Shown here: piece after piece, positions 47,045-59,242 of the stretch
Layout: each line of letters begins with the position of its first letter
Position numbering within the stretch: the stretch's first letter is position 1
NCBI GenBank assembly: GCA_022496805.1
Contig: CM040099.1
Location: forward strand, 746,501 to 810,500
From: Pohlia nutans
Lineage: Eukaryota; Streptophyta; Bryopsida; Bryales; Mniaceae
Length of the DNA: 64,000 nt
Direction: 5' to 3'
The notes under the pieces: model-generated
What the model was told of the DNA's origin: nothing
The model's database searches: none
The model's input: only the letters and a program-made list of their open reading frames with translations
Program-made: the position numbers and the translations under genes

Positions 47045-48146
47045 TTGCGATTGTTCTATATTATTACAGGTGAAGGAAAATTAGTAAAGGAGCAATGACA
47101 GTCTTTGAAGTGACTAACACGTGTGTTCAATAACACGTGAGTTCCACAATACATTGAATAATCTATGTAACTTATGCAGGGGCGAGCCTAAAACCGGCTG
47201 GATACTTGATCGTTCCAATGGCCTTGTTAACTCTGGTCAAGGATCTGTAGAACCGAAGTTGCATGCTGGGGGCAGCCGGTACCGGCTGGGTATTGGAGGC
47301 CTCCCACAGCCATGTTCAATCTGGACCTAATCATTGAACTCATTAACTCATTGCATAGTGGGGGCAGCCGGGGGAGATATAGGGGCTGCACGGGGCTTGA
47401 GGCATGCCTTGTACATGGCATGGAAAAGGGGTGGACAAAACTAGAGACAGATCTTGAAGATTGCAAGCATGAAGACGTATGTTAAATAGAACACAACAAT
47501 GCCAAAGATAATCTAGTCTGAAAAGCAACTCACATTGCACTCTAAATTGAATTAAATATTTGATAATTCCACGGCCTTGCACAATGCTCTTAAACAATGG
47601 TTGTCAACCCATTATGCAAAACTATTGGTCAAGGGGTTAGTATAACATTTACTATGAAGAATATAGAATTTGATTTAGGGTACATCTAGAGCTTAGAATA
47701 AATATAAACCGACTAATTCAAGTATTTATAATTTAGGAAATCCAAGTGAAACATAGAGTGGAACACTGAGCTTTACGTCTACTGATAGTACCCAATAGTT
47801 TTTCACAAAACATCATAAGCAATAACTTATAATCGTGGGATTTTCAGACCTGGTTCAAAGCTCTTACTTCAATCCACTGCTTTCAACAACCTTATACTAC
47901 ATACAGTGAGGACAAAACATGGTTCTCGTCACTATATTCTAAGTTATAGTAATAACTCCAGGGTTACAAATAAGTATCAAATGGGAAGACGAGTACCCAA
48001 ATTCAGTAACTAGCGTCCGCTGCAATAGAAAACCATTCAGAACATGTAAAATTTCCAGAAATTTCATTATATTAGCATTATGATAAGTAACTCTCACTGA
48101 CATGTGAACAAGTGAACAAGCTAACCAAAAAAAATTTCCATGTGGG
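47045..48146. other. Upstream region of the methylase-like gene with dispersed AGCCGG repeats
   Basis: At 47176-47310 and 47363-47400 three diverged copies of the AGCCGGTACCGGCTGGG core occur, one a full palindrome (47271). The rest is AT-rich with no supported gene. A promoter for the minus-strand gene may lie just right of 47044 but no TATA box is evident. Confidence 0.5.
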
Positions 48147-48483
48147 GGGTGAGCCGGTACCGGCTGGGTACTGGTGGCCTCCCAAGGCCCTGTCCCATTG
48201 CCAAACCAAAAAAAAACTGCCTTCCATAGGCAGCCTTGGGAAGAGACTAAAAGTAAAATTTTAGAAAAAAAAAGCCTTGAGCGGGGGTCAGCCGGCACCG
48301 GCTGGGTACTGGTGGCCTCCTAAGGACCTGTCCCATTGCCAAACCAAAAAAAAACTGCCTTCCTTAAGGCAGCCTTAGGGAAAGACTGAAAGTAAAATTT
48401 TAGAAAAAAAAAGCCTTGAGCGGAGGTCAGCCGGTACCGGCTGGGTACTGGTGGCCTCCCAAGGCCCTGTTCCATTGCCGAAC
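48147..48483. repeat. 138/139-bp tandem repeat, 2.4 copies
   Basis: Cores start at 48152, 48291 and 48429. Each unit has AGCCGG(T/C)ACCGGCTGGG, TACTGGTGGCCTCC, then an A-rich segment and AAGCCTTGAGCGG. The third copy is cut after CCATTGCCGAAC by the gypsy LTR at 48484. Confidence 0.9.
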
Positions 48484-49025
48484 TGTTAACCGAATATTAG
48501 TTGATATTCCCTTAGGCTAAGAGTAGGCTAGTCTATACCCGGCAGGAATAGACCCAGCAGGAGACACGTGACAGTACAGGCTGGTACAGACTGGTCGACC
48601 CGACTTTTCCGGTCGACCAGTCTGACACACTGTCAGACTAGTCTCCTATATGTACTTTCACTCTCTTCGAGAGAGTGGTTGCTATACCATTTGTACATCT
48701 TTTTGGCAGCCTCATTTATACTTCGTTCTTGTCTTAAGCTCTTCTTGTGCGCACTAGTATGTTAGACTACTGCTGTTAGACTACTGCTGTTTCCTGCTCT
48801 TGAATTATTCCTTGTGGTTGTATCTTGGTTAGTTGCAGTAGTCTGTGGGTCTGCAGGAGTCGACTTACTAGCATACTAGTGCTTTTCCTTAGCCGACAGT
48901 CCATTCTCCTTAGTAGAAACCTCTTACTACTCCCCTCAATCTCTAGAAACTAGTCTAGAGTGGAATAGTCTTGGGCGGAGTAGCTTCATTCGTTTAAGGT
49001 CGGTTCCTAAAAAACCCCCTTAACA
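48484..49025 (+). repeat. Gypsy 5' LTR
   Basis: It runs from TGTTAACCG to CCCCTTAACA, with inverted TGTTAA/TTAACA ends. A TATA-like CCTATATGTA lies near 48645. Directly after it comes TTTGGCGACCATGC, a plausible primer-binding site. Motifs such as GGTCGACC and CTAGTC recur inside. Confidence 0.85.
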
Positions 49026-49489
49026 TTTGGCGACCATGCAAAGTTCAGCTCAGAAGCTAGTCTTTCTGTTGGGCTAGTCAGATCCAAATCTAGATCTAGA
49101 TCCAGATCCAAATCCTGGTCGATCCAGATCTAGATCCTAGTCGATCCTATCACCTATCGCTAAGGCGCTATACGTCCCTAGGAAACAGCAGCCATCTGCT
49201 TCCTACACGAAAATCACATTTCTTGAGAATAATCCAGAGCCCGAGTAGCCGAAAAGTGCCTCGAAGATCAGTCTGTGTAACAGTCGACCAGGGTAGTCAA
49301 CAGTCGATGAATGCTACTGACCAAGAATCTGTAGGAGCAGTCTGTGAACAAGGCTTACGGTGCCACAGAGCAACCGACTAGGCCAGCACAAAAGACTAGC
49401 CAAACGGATCTCAGAGCCCGACCTACCTAGCAGAAGTCAGTCTAAATCCCAGATCCAGATCTAGATCCGATAACTGCCGCGACGCTAGT
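49026..49489 (+). other. Gypsy leader with GATC/CTAGATC-rich repeats
   Basis: The untranslated stretch between LTR and gag carries a run of AGATCTAGATC and AGATCCAAATC units at about 49080-49145 and again at 49448-49468. No ORF. Confidence 0.7.
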
Positions 49490-51676
49490 ATGGAACGACC
49501 GCGTACACGAGCTACCGGTGCTCCCTTTGCAGTCGAAGTAACTGCCGACCAGCTCTCTAACCCACGTTTTCATAGAGAATGGCGAAATTTACAGTCGGAG
49601 ATCGTTCCACCGACAGTAGTCCATGAGACTACCACGGGAATAGATCCCCGACCAACATACGAGATTCGGAGGCAAGTCGCAGCATCGACTTCTACCGACC
49701 CGTCTTTGCAACACTACATGGAGTTCACGTAGGGAAGGATGAATACCCCGGAAGGTACCATTTTTCACGAAACTTCGGTACCAATGGGACGCGGCATCCC
49801 AAATATGCCAACCCGACCCCTGGCGATTCTACCGACCATGTACACCACGAATCATCAGACCCGCCCGACAGTGGCGTTTCAGACAAGGTCGAACCCGACT
49901 TCTCCACGAAGACTCCTGGACGACCCACTCGACTTACCGGAACGACCTTCCAGTGCGCATCAACGACTAGTAAGGTCCGCTACCGAACCTCCCATCATTT
50001 CATATCAATGACAGTTAGAAATAGACCAACTACGTCGTAATAGGGATGAATTGGACTCCCAACTGGCCGATCTTTTATCCAGCCAGAACCCGACATCTGA
50101 GCAACTACACTCGGAATCGCAACCAGGTCGACCGGACCAGTCGCCTACATTTCGCCAGGAACCCAGTTCTCCTGGTCAAATGAATAGTCGACCCGGATCA
50201 CCAAGTACCGACAACCCATACTCGACCGGCATAGACGACTTTGATAATGACTTAGTCGATAGGATCAGACAGATCTATCACTCCAACCAACCAGTCGACC
50301 AAGTTGTTACTCGACCCAGTCTCCCGAATATTCGCACTCACATTCATGAGCCGAATATTCTATACATAGATCAGCCAAGGCTAACTCACACTACAACCCC
50401 CAGAGTGTCGACGCCTCGGACTAGTCTACCACCTAGTTACCAAAATCAACCAGCGATACGCATTCCTATGATGCAACCTATCAATCAGCCATCGTTTTCA
50501 CAGACGCATAATAGGCCCATGCCACAAAACCCATACAACCGACCGGTAGCCTCCCAGCCACCAGTTCTACCGACTGTGACCCAGTACCAACCCACCGTAC
50601 CTATGTGTACATCTTGTGGCGACTATGGTCATCTTCCCGACCAATGTGCACTATACAACCTACGGTCGATAGGCTATTCGGCACCTGCAGCTCAGACGCA
50701 GCAGCAGCCTCTCTATCCAGCAGCTACACTCCCGACTCGGACGACTGCTCGGAAACCGGTAGCGATGCCTACCTACAAGGAAGGCAAGTGTGCCATTACG
50801 CATGTCCATCGATTTCTCAATGCCCTTACGTTGAATGGCGAAACCGACTCGACTATTACTATAGCGTTGTTCGGAAATTCCCTAGTCGATGCTGCTAACT
50901 ATAATTGGTTCTCGACTCAACGGATGTCATACCCACACCAAAACTTACATGAAATCCTTGATGCCTTCAAACATCGCTACCAGGATATCGACAATGATGA
51001 CCAGGCTTACCTACGTTTCCGCAGTATGAAACAGGATGCCAAAGAGTCGGTTGACGATTACTATGAACGGATGATGAAACTAGCCAGCCAGTTTGAGGTC
51101 CTTCCGGCTGATAATTTCCTACTAAGCAATTTCCGAGGTTGTTTGCTGAAGTATCTGCAGGTAGCCATAGTCGGACTACCAAGATCGACAATAGCCCAGG
51201 CCAAGAAATCGGCTAAGCTTGCAGAAAGCGGACTACCTAAGGAACCCGAATCGACTACTACCGAGGGGCCCGAGACTACAAAACGAGCATTTTGCAACCG
51301 ATGCAAGAAGCCAGGCCATTTCGAACGCGATTGCTGGCTCAATCCGGAGAGCGAGATCGGAAAAAGGCGTGTGGCAGCTAATATGACAGCGCCAGTAGCA
51401 GCAGCAACACCAGTATTCACTACCGCCGAATCAAGGAGTCGACCACCGCGAGATAGTACACCACGACGGATATTCCCTTGCTCTCTGTGCAAAAAATTGG
51501 ACCACCTGACACACTTGTGTCCCCTACTAAAGGATCCGAAGGTCGTCCAATTCCTTAATCAGCAGATCAAGACCAAGCCCAACACGTCGTCAGTAGTCAT
51601 TGAAGAACTACCGAACACTACGGTTGGTGTCCTAACAGTCGCAGCGATTACCAAAAGCCAGTCGACTACCGACTAG
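49490..51676 (+). pseudogene. Gypsy gag region with in-frame stops
   Basis: One frame covers the region, broken by TAG at 49730 and TGA at 50009, and closed by TAG at 51674. Content: a Pro/Ser/Gln-rich N-terminus, a retrotransposon gag domain (HRFLNALTLNGETDS through KYLQVAIVGLPRST), and three zinc knuckles, CTSCGDYGHLPDQC, CNRCKKPGHFERDC and CSLCKKLDHLTHLC. All stops can arise by one C-to-T step from CAG or CGA. Frame is kept throughout, so decay is by substitution. Confidence 0.85.
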
Positions 51677-54617
51677 CCGACTCTTGACCACACTACAGAG
51701 AAGACCGACTGGACTGCCCAAGAACTACTACGTGATCAAATGATGCAGGAAGTTCGTCAACTCCAAGCCGAGTTGGAAACAACCACTTCCACTAAAGACC
51801 CAAAGTCGACTGAGGACTCACCCTCACTCGACTGGGACGCGGAGGCATTACCGCAACAAACGACCACCCTTCAAGACAACCGAGACCAACCGACTCCGGC
51901 CACAGTCGACCAAGGCAGCATCGCATTCGGCGCCGTCCAGCAGCAGATCCTCGATCAACTCCAAGACTGCAAATTGCAAGTTTCCATCCATGACTTAATA
52001 CAGTTATCACCGACCCTCACCAAACTGGTTAGGGATCGACTGACGCATTCAGACCCGGAGTCGACTCAAGCGTTACCCTACTCGACTACAGAGGAAGTGA
52101 CGATCGCCGCTGCAGCAGTCATCGACAAACACATGCCAGTCATCACAGTATCAGTCGGTAAAATCATGGTCGACGACGTTCTAATCGATGGCGGCTCCGG
52201 CGTCAATGTGATCACCGAAGATGAACGCCGACGGTTGGGACTAGCTAAGCCGTCACCCGCCCCATTCAACCTCAAGATGGCTAATGGCACCATAGCACGA
52301 CCCAAAGGATTGATCAGGGATGTCAAAATTCACATTCATGGCATCCCCTACATAGTCACGCTTACAGTCATCGACTGCTCGACGGTCAAGTCAGACTACC
52401 GGTTATTACTCGGTTGACCCTGGCTTCGACATGCCAAAGTCATACACGACTGGGGCAACAATGAAGTGCAGATCATGGGCAATGGCACCGTCAAGACCGT
52501 CAAGATCAATCGACAGTTAGGATATGAGGCGGTTACACCACATGCGCTTGTCTGTTACAACTTCGCGGAAGGAAGCACCGATGAAGAGGAGGAAATTTTG
52601 ATGGCCTCTGACCCGACCCTCCACACAATGGGCACAATCGACTGGAACCTCCTAGCTACCGAGTCGACAGTCGACCAGTCTGCAACGGAATCGACTCCGA
52701 CAGCCAGTACCCCTGGGCACCAAGGTATTCAACATAGACCAGGAACAATGTTGGTAGACGAGACACCAATACAAGACAAGCTGCGATTCATGGACATTGC
52801 CCATTGGAATCACAATGAGGAGGATCGACTCGACCATGTCAACGTCGGTACCTCTACCGACCCCAAGCTATTGAAGCTGAACGCGAATTTGAGCCCTAGT
52901 CTCAGAGCTAGCGCAAAATCCCTGTTTAAAGAATACATCAACATTTTTGCCTTCTCTTACGAAGATCTGCGAGGTATACCGGAACACATAGCGACTCATC
53001 GGATCGAGCTCGACCCGACCATCTCGCCTAGGCACCAAGCAAGATACCGGATGAACCCGAATTATGCACAAGCAGTAAAGGACGACCTGGAACGACTTCT
53101 AAAAGCAGGCTTCATCGCACCAGTCGACCAGGCGACATGGCTATCCCCAATAGTGGTGGTCCCCAAAAAGAATGGGAAACTACGGATATGCGTAGATTTC
53201 CGTCGACTTAATGCAGCAACCAAGAAAGACCCGTACCCCCTTCCATTCACGGACGAGGTACTCGACGCAGTCATAGGCTATGAAGCCTACTCCTTCATCG
53301 ACTGTTTCTCAGGCTACCACCAGGTATGGATCGACCCGACCGACCGCCCCAAAACAGCGTTCATTACCGAATGGGGCGCGTATGTATGGGTCGTGATGCC
53401 GTTTGGATTGAAGAACGCCCTGCCTACCTACCAGCGCATCGTCAACCAGATCTTCAAAGAGTACCTGGGCGACTTCATGAAGCTATTCCTAGACGATTTC
53501 AGTGTCTACAGCGATATCGACTCCCACCTACCGAAGCTCAGACTAGTTTTCGACCGATGTCGACAGTACGGGGTAAGCCTCAATCCAGAAAAATGTATAT
53601 TCTATGTTCCTTCTGGTGTAATTTTGGGCTACATTGTAGGACGGGAAGGCAAGTTTCCGGATCCAAAGAAAATCCAGGCCCTAGTCGACATGCCATCACC
53701 AAAGGACGTCAAAGCCATTCAGACGTTCAACGGCCTAGCCCAGTTCAACCGATGCTTCATCAAAAATTATGCTGCCATCATGGAACCCATCACCAAAGTG
53801 ACCAGGAAAGGCGAACCGTTCGACTGGACACCGGCGTGCGCAACCGCATATCAGACCATCAAGGATCGATACCAGACTGCACCAATCCTGATCGGAGTCG
53901 ACTGGTCACTCGACTTCCACATACACACAGACGCATCCGACATAGCAGTCGGGGCTATACTAGCACAGAACCCGACCGGCGACATCGACCAGCCGATAGC
54001 CTACGCTTCTCGACTACTCAACAAAGCAGAGAAGAACTATACAACAACCGAGAAGGAAGCCCTAGCAATGGTTTACGCCATCTACAAATTCCGCCATTAC
54101 CTCCTAGGTAATAAATTCGTCTTCTATGTCGACCACCTGGCGCTCTAGTATTTGATCAACAAACCTCAGGTATCGGGTGGACTGGCACGCTGGCTACTAC
54201 TGTTTCTTGAATTCGACTTCACAGTGGTTTATAAACCAGGCAAAACACATGGAGTAGCCGAAGCTCTATCAAAAAATGAAGGGGCCAAGCCACCCATAGG
54301 CATACCCGACCAGACAGTCGACGCACAACTCTTTTCCACCGAACCCGACTGGCTACACCCGATAGTCGACTACTTGACTACCGGGACTTTTCCAACCCAC
54401 ATGACAGAGGAGGCTTGCAAGCGAATCGCTCACAAAGCCATTCCGAACCAGGTACTCAACGGACAACTGTACCGACTCGGCAAGGACCACCAGCTCCGAC
54501 TAGTCCTGACCGGCAGTCAGCCGACAGCAATCCTCCAAGAATTACACAAAGGCAACGCGGGAGGACATTTTTCGCATGACATCACTGTCCAAAAAATACT
54601 AGACGCAGGCTACTGGT
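51677..54617 (+). pseudogene. Gypsy protease, RT and RNase H region, disrupted
   Basis: The same frame continues. Protease: VLIDGGSGVNVI near 52180 and LLLG then stop at 52415 where the family has LLGRPWL. RT: KNGKLRICVDFRRLN, FIDCFSGYHQV and catalytic FLDDFSVYS near 53490. RNase H: FHIHTDASDIAVGAIL near 53920 and EKEALAMVYAI; then a TAG at 54146 where Gln is usual (DHLAL-stop-YL). Pol ends abruptly at AGYW (54617), where the G-element is inserted between the two Trp codons of the common GYWWP motif. Confidence 0.9.
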
Positions 54618-54686
54618 TGTCAAACCTCGTTTTACCAAAAGCGGCTAGTTAGGGTTTCTAGGGCAACTAGGAGTAGTCTTTCCTCC

Positions 54687-54694
54687 ATAAATAA
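54687..54694 (+). promoter_or_regulatory. TATA-like box near the G-element 5' end
   Basis: ATAAATAA lies 69 bp inside the terminus. The equivalent place has CCATAAATAGG at 18972 (minus strand) and CTATAAATGG at 13672 (minus strand), so the box is conserved while its surroundings vary. Confidence 0.5.
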
Positions 54695-55156
54695 GAGGAG
54701 TAGTGGACATAATGGTCCAGTTATTTATTTAGAGAGAGAGTACCATCCGGGCGCAGCCTAGATGAATTATTACAGGACTAGACTGACAGCAAGTTCCGGT
54801 GGGGAACCGGATGGCAGACCGGATAGGAGAGGACGGGTCTCCTATGGACCCGGTCACGGTCCGAGCATTGAAGTGGGTCGCTCTAAATTGGGTGACCCAC
54901 TGTTCATTCACTCTCTACAGTTCTAGTTGTCTGCGCCAACAGAATTTCGAGCTTCCGGATAGCCGTAGAATTGATAGTGTGGGACCGGAAGAAGAGAGCG
55001 TTGAGCGACCGTATTGTGCTGAATCTGAGAGCCCGAGAGTGTGGGAAGCGCCCTGAGCGCGAGGCGCGAGGTTTACCGAGGAAAGAAAAGGCGCATCCGG
55101 AGAAGGAGCTGCGTCACATCTGGAGGAGTGAAGAAGCCCGCCCGGAGTCCGCAGCT

Positions 55157-57460
55157 ATGGCACGCAGGGAAGCCGGGGCCAAGATTCCGGAGAAACGCAT
55201 ATGCCCGGAGATTCCTCAGCACGAGCAAGACTTCGACGAGCTAATGCAGGACCTCCAGAAGATGGGGTGTTTGGGATTGTTTGGGAGAGTGTGGGATGTG
55301 CAGGACTCCCGGATGCTGGAGGAAATCGAGGGCGGGGCAATGGTGAACGCCTTCCGGACGACCATCCGGGCAACGTATGGCAGTTGGACCCGGGAGATGT
55401 GGCGGGAACTGTACGACTTCCCGGACACCAACGAGAACCTGGAACCGGGAGGCAAGGGCGACACAGACTAGGTGAAGATGCGGTTTAGTCATCTCTCGGA
55501 CAAGGACAGATTCAAGGTGGCGGATTGCATACTGCCCCGGGAGCAAAGGCTGCTCCAGTACATAGTACCCATCCTCAGTCCGGAGAAGCCCACCACCCTC
55601 ACTGTGACGCTGGCCCGGGGAATCTACTCCGCCCTTCTCCGGAAGAAACGGATCAACTGGGCGATCCTGATCCACTGGAACACGCAGAAGTGGGCAGGCA
55701 ACCTCGACAACAAGAAGGGATGCCCGTTAGCCCTATTTCTCTATCACTTGTACGAGAAACATGGGTGCCTCACGGCCCGGGAGAAGAAGAAGTTGGAGGT
55801 AGTTCCGATTCCGGGGGTGAGAAGTCCGGCCAAGAGGAAGAAGGCACTTCCGGGAGAAGGAGCGGGGACCAGCAGAACCGGCTCGTCGTCCCGACCGGAG
55901 GATAGAAGGATGGCTCCACCTGCAGCCCAACCGGATAGGAGCAGAGCCCGGGGAGAGGAGCTCCGGAAGGAGAAGGAAGACCAACCGGTAAGAAGGCCAC
56001 TGGGTGAAATCAGCCCCAATCCGGAAACCAGGACCAAGCGGAGAGAAGACCGCTCGGAGAGAGGCCGACCGGGTGGCACCGGGCCGCAGCAGGAGGAGCG
56101 GCAGGAAGGGAGAAGGAACCCGGAACTAGAACGACCGGGTGGAGCGAGACATCAGGCGGAGCTGAGAACAAGAGACCGGAAGGGGAGTCCGGATGAGGAG
56201 GAGGATTCTCTACAGCCGAAGCTAACCCAGAAGAAGCCGGTGGGAGGTCGAGAGGCAATTCCTCAACCAGAGGTAGGCGGTCCTTCCCGGACACAACCTC
56301 GGGGGATTCAGATCGAGGAGCCCAGGCCTGAGGAGGAGACGAGGCCTTCTCCACCCCAGCCCCAGGAGCAACCGGTAGAAGGACCCGGACCAATGGAGGA
56401 GGATTCTACTCCGGCGGCTCCACAGGAACCTACGGAAGAAAAGAACCGGATGGACCGGGAGGGAGGTCCGTCTCAGCCGCGATCCCAGGGACGGAAGAGG
56501 AAGTTAGTCCTCCCGGTTGAAGGAGAAGAAGAACCGGAAGAACTGGATACCACGCCCGGAAAGAAGAAGGGACCAGCCCGGAGAAAGGTAACCCCACTCA
56601 ACAAGCGTCCCAAGGAAGCGGGTGAGGACGAAGAGGAAACAGGAGATGAGGGGGAACAGGAGCAAGAAATGCCAGCAGGAGCAAAACCGGTCCAGGTGGC
56701 AGGACCATCCGGAAATGTGCCAGCGGAACGAAGAGAACCGCTCCGGATGGAGGACATGTTACTGCAGACACGGGTGGCACTGGACATGGTTACGGAACAG
56801 TACAACCCCCTGTTCGCTGCTCTCCGGGAGACAGGGACCCTTCTCCGGACGAACGACATTCTGGAGTATCCGGCGCGAATAAGGAAGCTCCAGAGGAAAC
56901 TCATCCGGAGCAGGGAAAGGGAGAACGAGCTAACCGGACAACTGCAGGGCATCCGGGAGGCAGAGAGCGAATTGGCGGCTCTCTTGAAGGGATTTGAGGA
57001 GGAGCTGCAACGAAAGGTAGCCTACATTAACAAGATGGAGGCCCAGGTACAGCAGAAGGAGCGGCAGATCCGGGAGCAAGAGGATACCATCCGGAGTGTA
57101 GCAGAGACAAGCCGGCACTGTGTCTCCAGGCTATCCGGATTGTTCCTATCGAATGGGGAAGCCCAAACGAAGGCCCGGTTGTACGACGAGCGGGTCCTTC
57201 AACCGGGATTAGAGGGAGCAGCTCGGATGAAGAATGTAGTCCGGGAGTACTCCGACAAGGTAGAAGCGTTTTTGGTGGAGTTCCGGGTACTGGCGGAATG
57301 CATCCGGGAGAGCTCTTTGGAGGAGGAGTCGGAACAGGAGGATGTCCACCCGGACAGGGCGGAAGAGCAACAGAAGGGACAGTCGGCGGGGCGCGGATTT
57401 CGGGGAGATTGGCCAGCTGATCCAGTCGTGGTAGGAAGTCCGGAAGATGAGGAAGACTAG
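55157..57460 (+). pseudogene. G-element gag-like gene, one TAG stop
   Basis: The ATG at 55157 (MARREAGAK) is shared by three copies, though the frame is open upstream. The N-terminal domain (~55157-55800) includes MGCLGLFGRVWDVQD, ADCILPREQRLLQYIVPIL, INWAILIHWNTQKWAGN and KGCPLALFLYHLYEKHG. Then about 380 residues rich in Glu, Arg and Pro, then a coiled-coil C-terminus (KLQRKLIRSRERENELTGQL to AYINKMEAQVQQKERQ). A TAG at 55469-55471 stands where the 18-kb copy has TGG. No RT, integrase or transposase motif is present, so the element must rely on enzymes in trans. Confidence 0.75.
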
Positions 57461-57789
57461 CCGCCGGAGGACCAGTGGCTGCCCAGGAGTCATCGGGGGC
57501 CTGGAATCAGTGGCTCGGTCTTCGTGGGTCCGGCTGTTTGAAAAGGGACTTTTTGAGCAGTAGGGTAGGACTGTGTTTGGGAGTTAGTTTTTAGGATTCT
57601 GATTTTAGGTTGCAGCGTAGGATGAGAATTAAATCGTGGGGTAGTCCCCCGGTTTTTCCGGATCTGCGGGTTTCCCGGATCTGGTCGGCTTTGTGTTTTC
57701 TTTTTATCCAGGGATGTTCTTCATTCCTGGGGTCTTCTTGTATACCATTTTCTCTTTGTAAATGATCATAGGCATACTCTTCTACAGAC

Positions 57790-57791
<2 letters not shown>

Positions 57792-57834
<43 letters not shown>
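57792..57834. repeat. (TG)n microsatellite in the G-element
   Basis: About 21 TG units, the longest of the three conserved tracts at this position of the element. Confidence 0.95.
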
Positions 57835-57835
<1 letters not shown>

Positions 57836-58924
57836 TTGCTGCTTGAGATCGTGGTCCTATTAGTCCCTTGGCAACCGGAAGGGTTGATAGGATTCTGTTG
57901 TGGATCTAGTTGTTTCATGCTCGGTTGCAAGGTTTGATCCGGGTTAGCGGCTGAGAGGATAGGAGGGGGTACTCCAATTCTCTCAGAACTCCTGGACGGG
58001 TAGTCCGGTTGAGGTGCCAACACCTGGGTAGATCATGTGACAGATGAGTCCGGAATGGCTAGAGTAATCGAGTTCTGTTCTAGATCCAGTTAAGAGTCTG
58101 GGTATTGGGAAAACTCAAAGATTGTTTGAAGGTGGGTTGTTTCGTGCTCGGGTACCAGGTATAATCCGGATTGATGGCTGAGTGAATAGCAGGGGGTACT
58201 CCGGTTCTCTCAGAACTCCTGGACGGGTAGTCCGGTTGAGGTGCCAGTACTTGGGTAGACCAGGTGATAAGGAGAGCCGGAAGGATCAGAGTAAAACGAA
58301 CAAATTAGGAGTCCAACCAATTCCGGATACCCCGGATACGGGTCCATCCCGGTTATCAAGTCGTTGTAGTAATCTTTAGAAGGGGGGAAACCCGGGTTGC
58401 ACTTAAGTGACCGGCTGTGGGTTTGGGATGAATCTGCAGCTGAAGTGCAGTACGGGAAATTACCCAGATTGGGGATTAGGAGTTTTTGTTAAGATAAACG
58501 GAAGGTAGTGAATTTCCCATCACTTGAATCCGTAGGGAGGGGTGTGTCTTTCAATCCAGCACCACTAATGTGAATGGAGAACCCTCTGAAGGAAAACAGA
58601 GGTTAAATATAAACCAGTTTGAGTTGTTTTGATAGACCGGGCGGAGTACGGTTGGATAAATTCCCAACTCGGACGAAAACCGGATCTAGTTGTAACCGGG
58701 TCAGTCAGTGGGAGGAGACCCGGTTTGGTAGGAAAGAGGAATTCAGCTGGTGACAGAGAGAGAAAGATGACCAGTCCAGGACCATCTCCGGAAGCTTTCC
58801 ACTTCACAGAATCCCTGCGGAACGATAACCGGAAATCACCTCTACGAGCGCTCTTAATACGAAAAAGCGCGTTCTAGGGGAATATCCGGTATCACGTGCT
58901 ACGACATTCGGATTCCCCGGATAA

Positions 58925-59242
58925 TGTCGTAGCACGTGATACCGGATATTCCCCTAGAACGCACTTTTTCGTATTAAGAACGCTCGTAGAGGTGATTTCC
59001 GGGTTATCGTTCCGCGGAGACTCTGTGAAGTGGGAAGTTTCTGGAGATGGTCCCGGATTGGTGATCTCTCTCTCTCTGTCACCAGCTGAATTCCTCTTTC
59101 CTACCAAACCGGGCCTTCTCCTAGTGACTGACCCGGATACGACTAGATCTTGTATCTTTCCGGGGAGGACTTCCACTACTCTTCCTCTCCCCCGGTCCAC
59201 CGTTATTACCTGATCCGGTTTCGTTTAACCTCTGTTTCAGAG
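58925..59242 (-). mobile_element. Inverted G-element 3'-end fragment
   Basis: After an 18-bp spacer the terminus TGTCGTAGCACGTG starts again in reverse. The fragment plus spacer (58907-59242) looks identical to 39381-39716 (offset 19526). It stops at GAGGGT|GGCC, where the gypsy pol codons WPTLHQD resume at 59245; the junction shows GGTG microhomology. Confidence 0.85.

Larger units (their letters stand above)
54618..58906 (+). mobile_element. Longest G-element copy, nested in gypsy pol
   Basis: It starts TGTCAAACCTCG at 54618 and ends CGTGCTACGACA at 58906, 4289 bp, no LTR. In order: TATA-like box, ~540-bp leader, gag-like ORF (one stop), (TG)n microsatellite, then a 3' region in which a ~230-bp unit around ACTCCTGGACGGGTAGTCCG occurs twice (57985 and 58216). 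The host gypsy frame resumes at 59243, after an additional inverted G fragment. Confidence 0.9.

Noticed and set aside
53326..54111. 261-aa plus ORF overlapping gypsy RT
   Set aside because: It is a shifted frame over RT/RNase H with no domain of its own.
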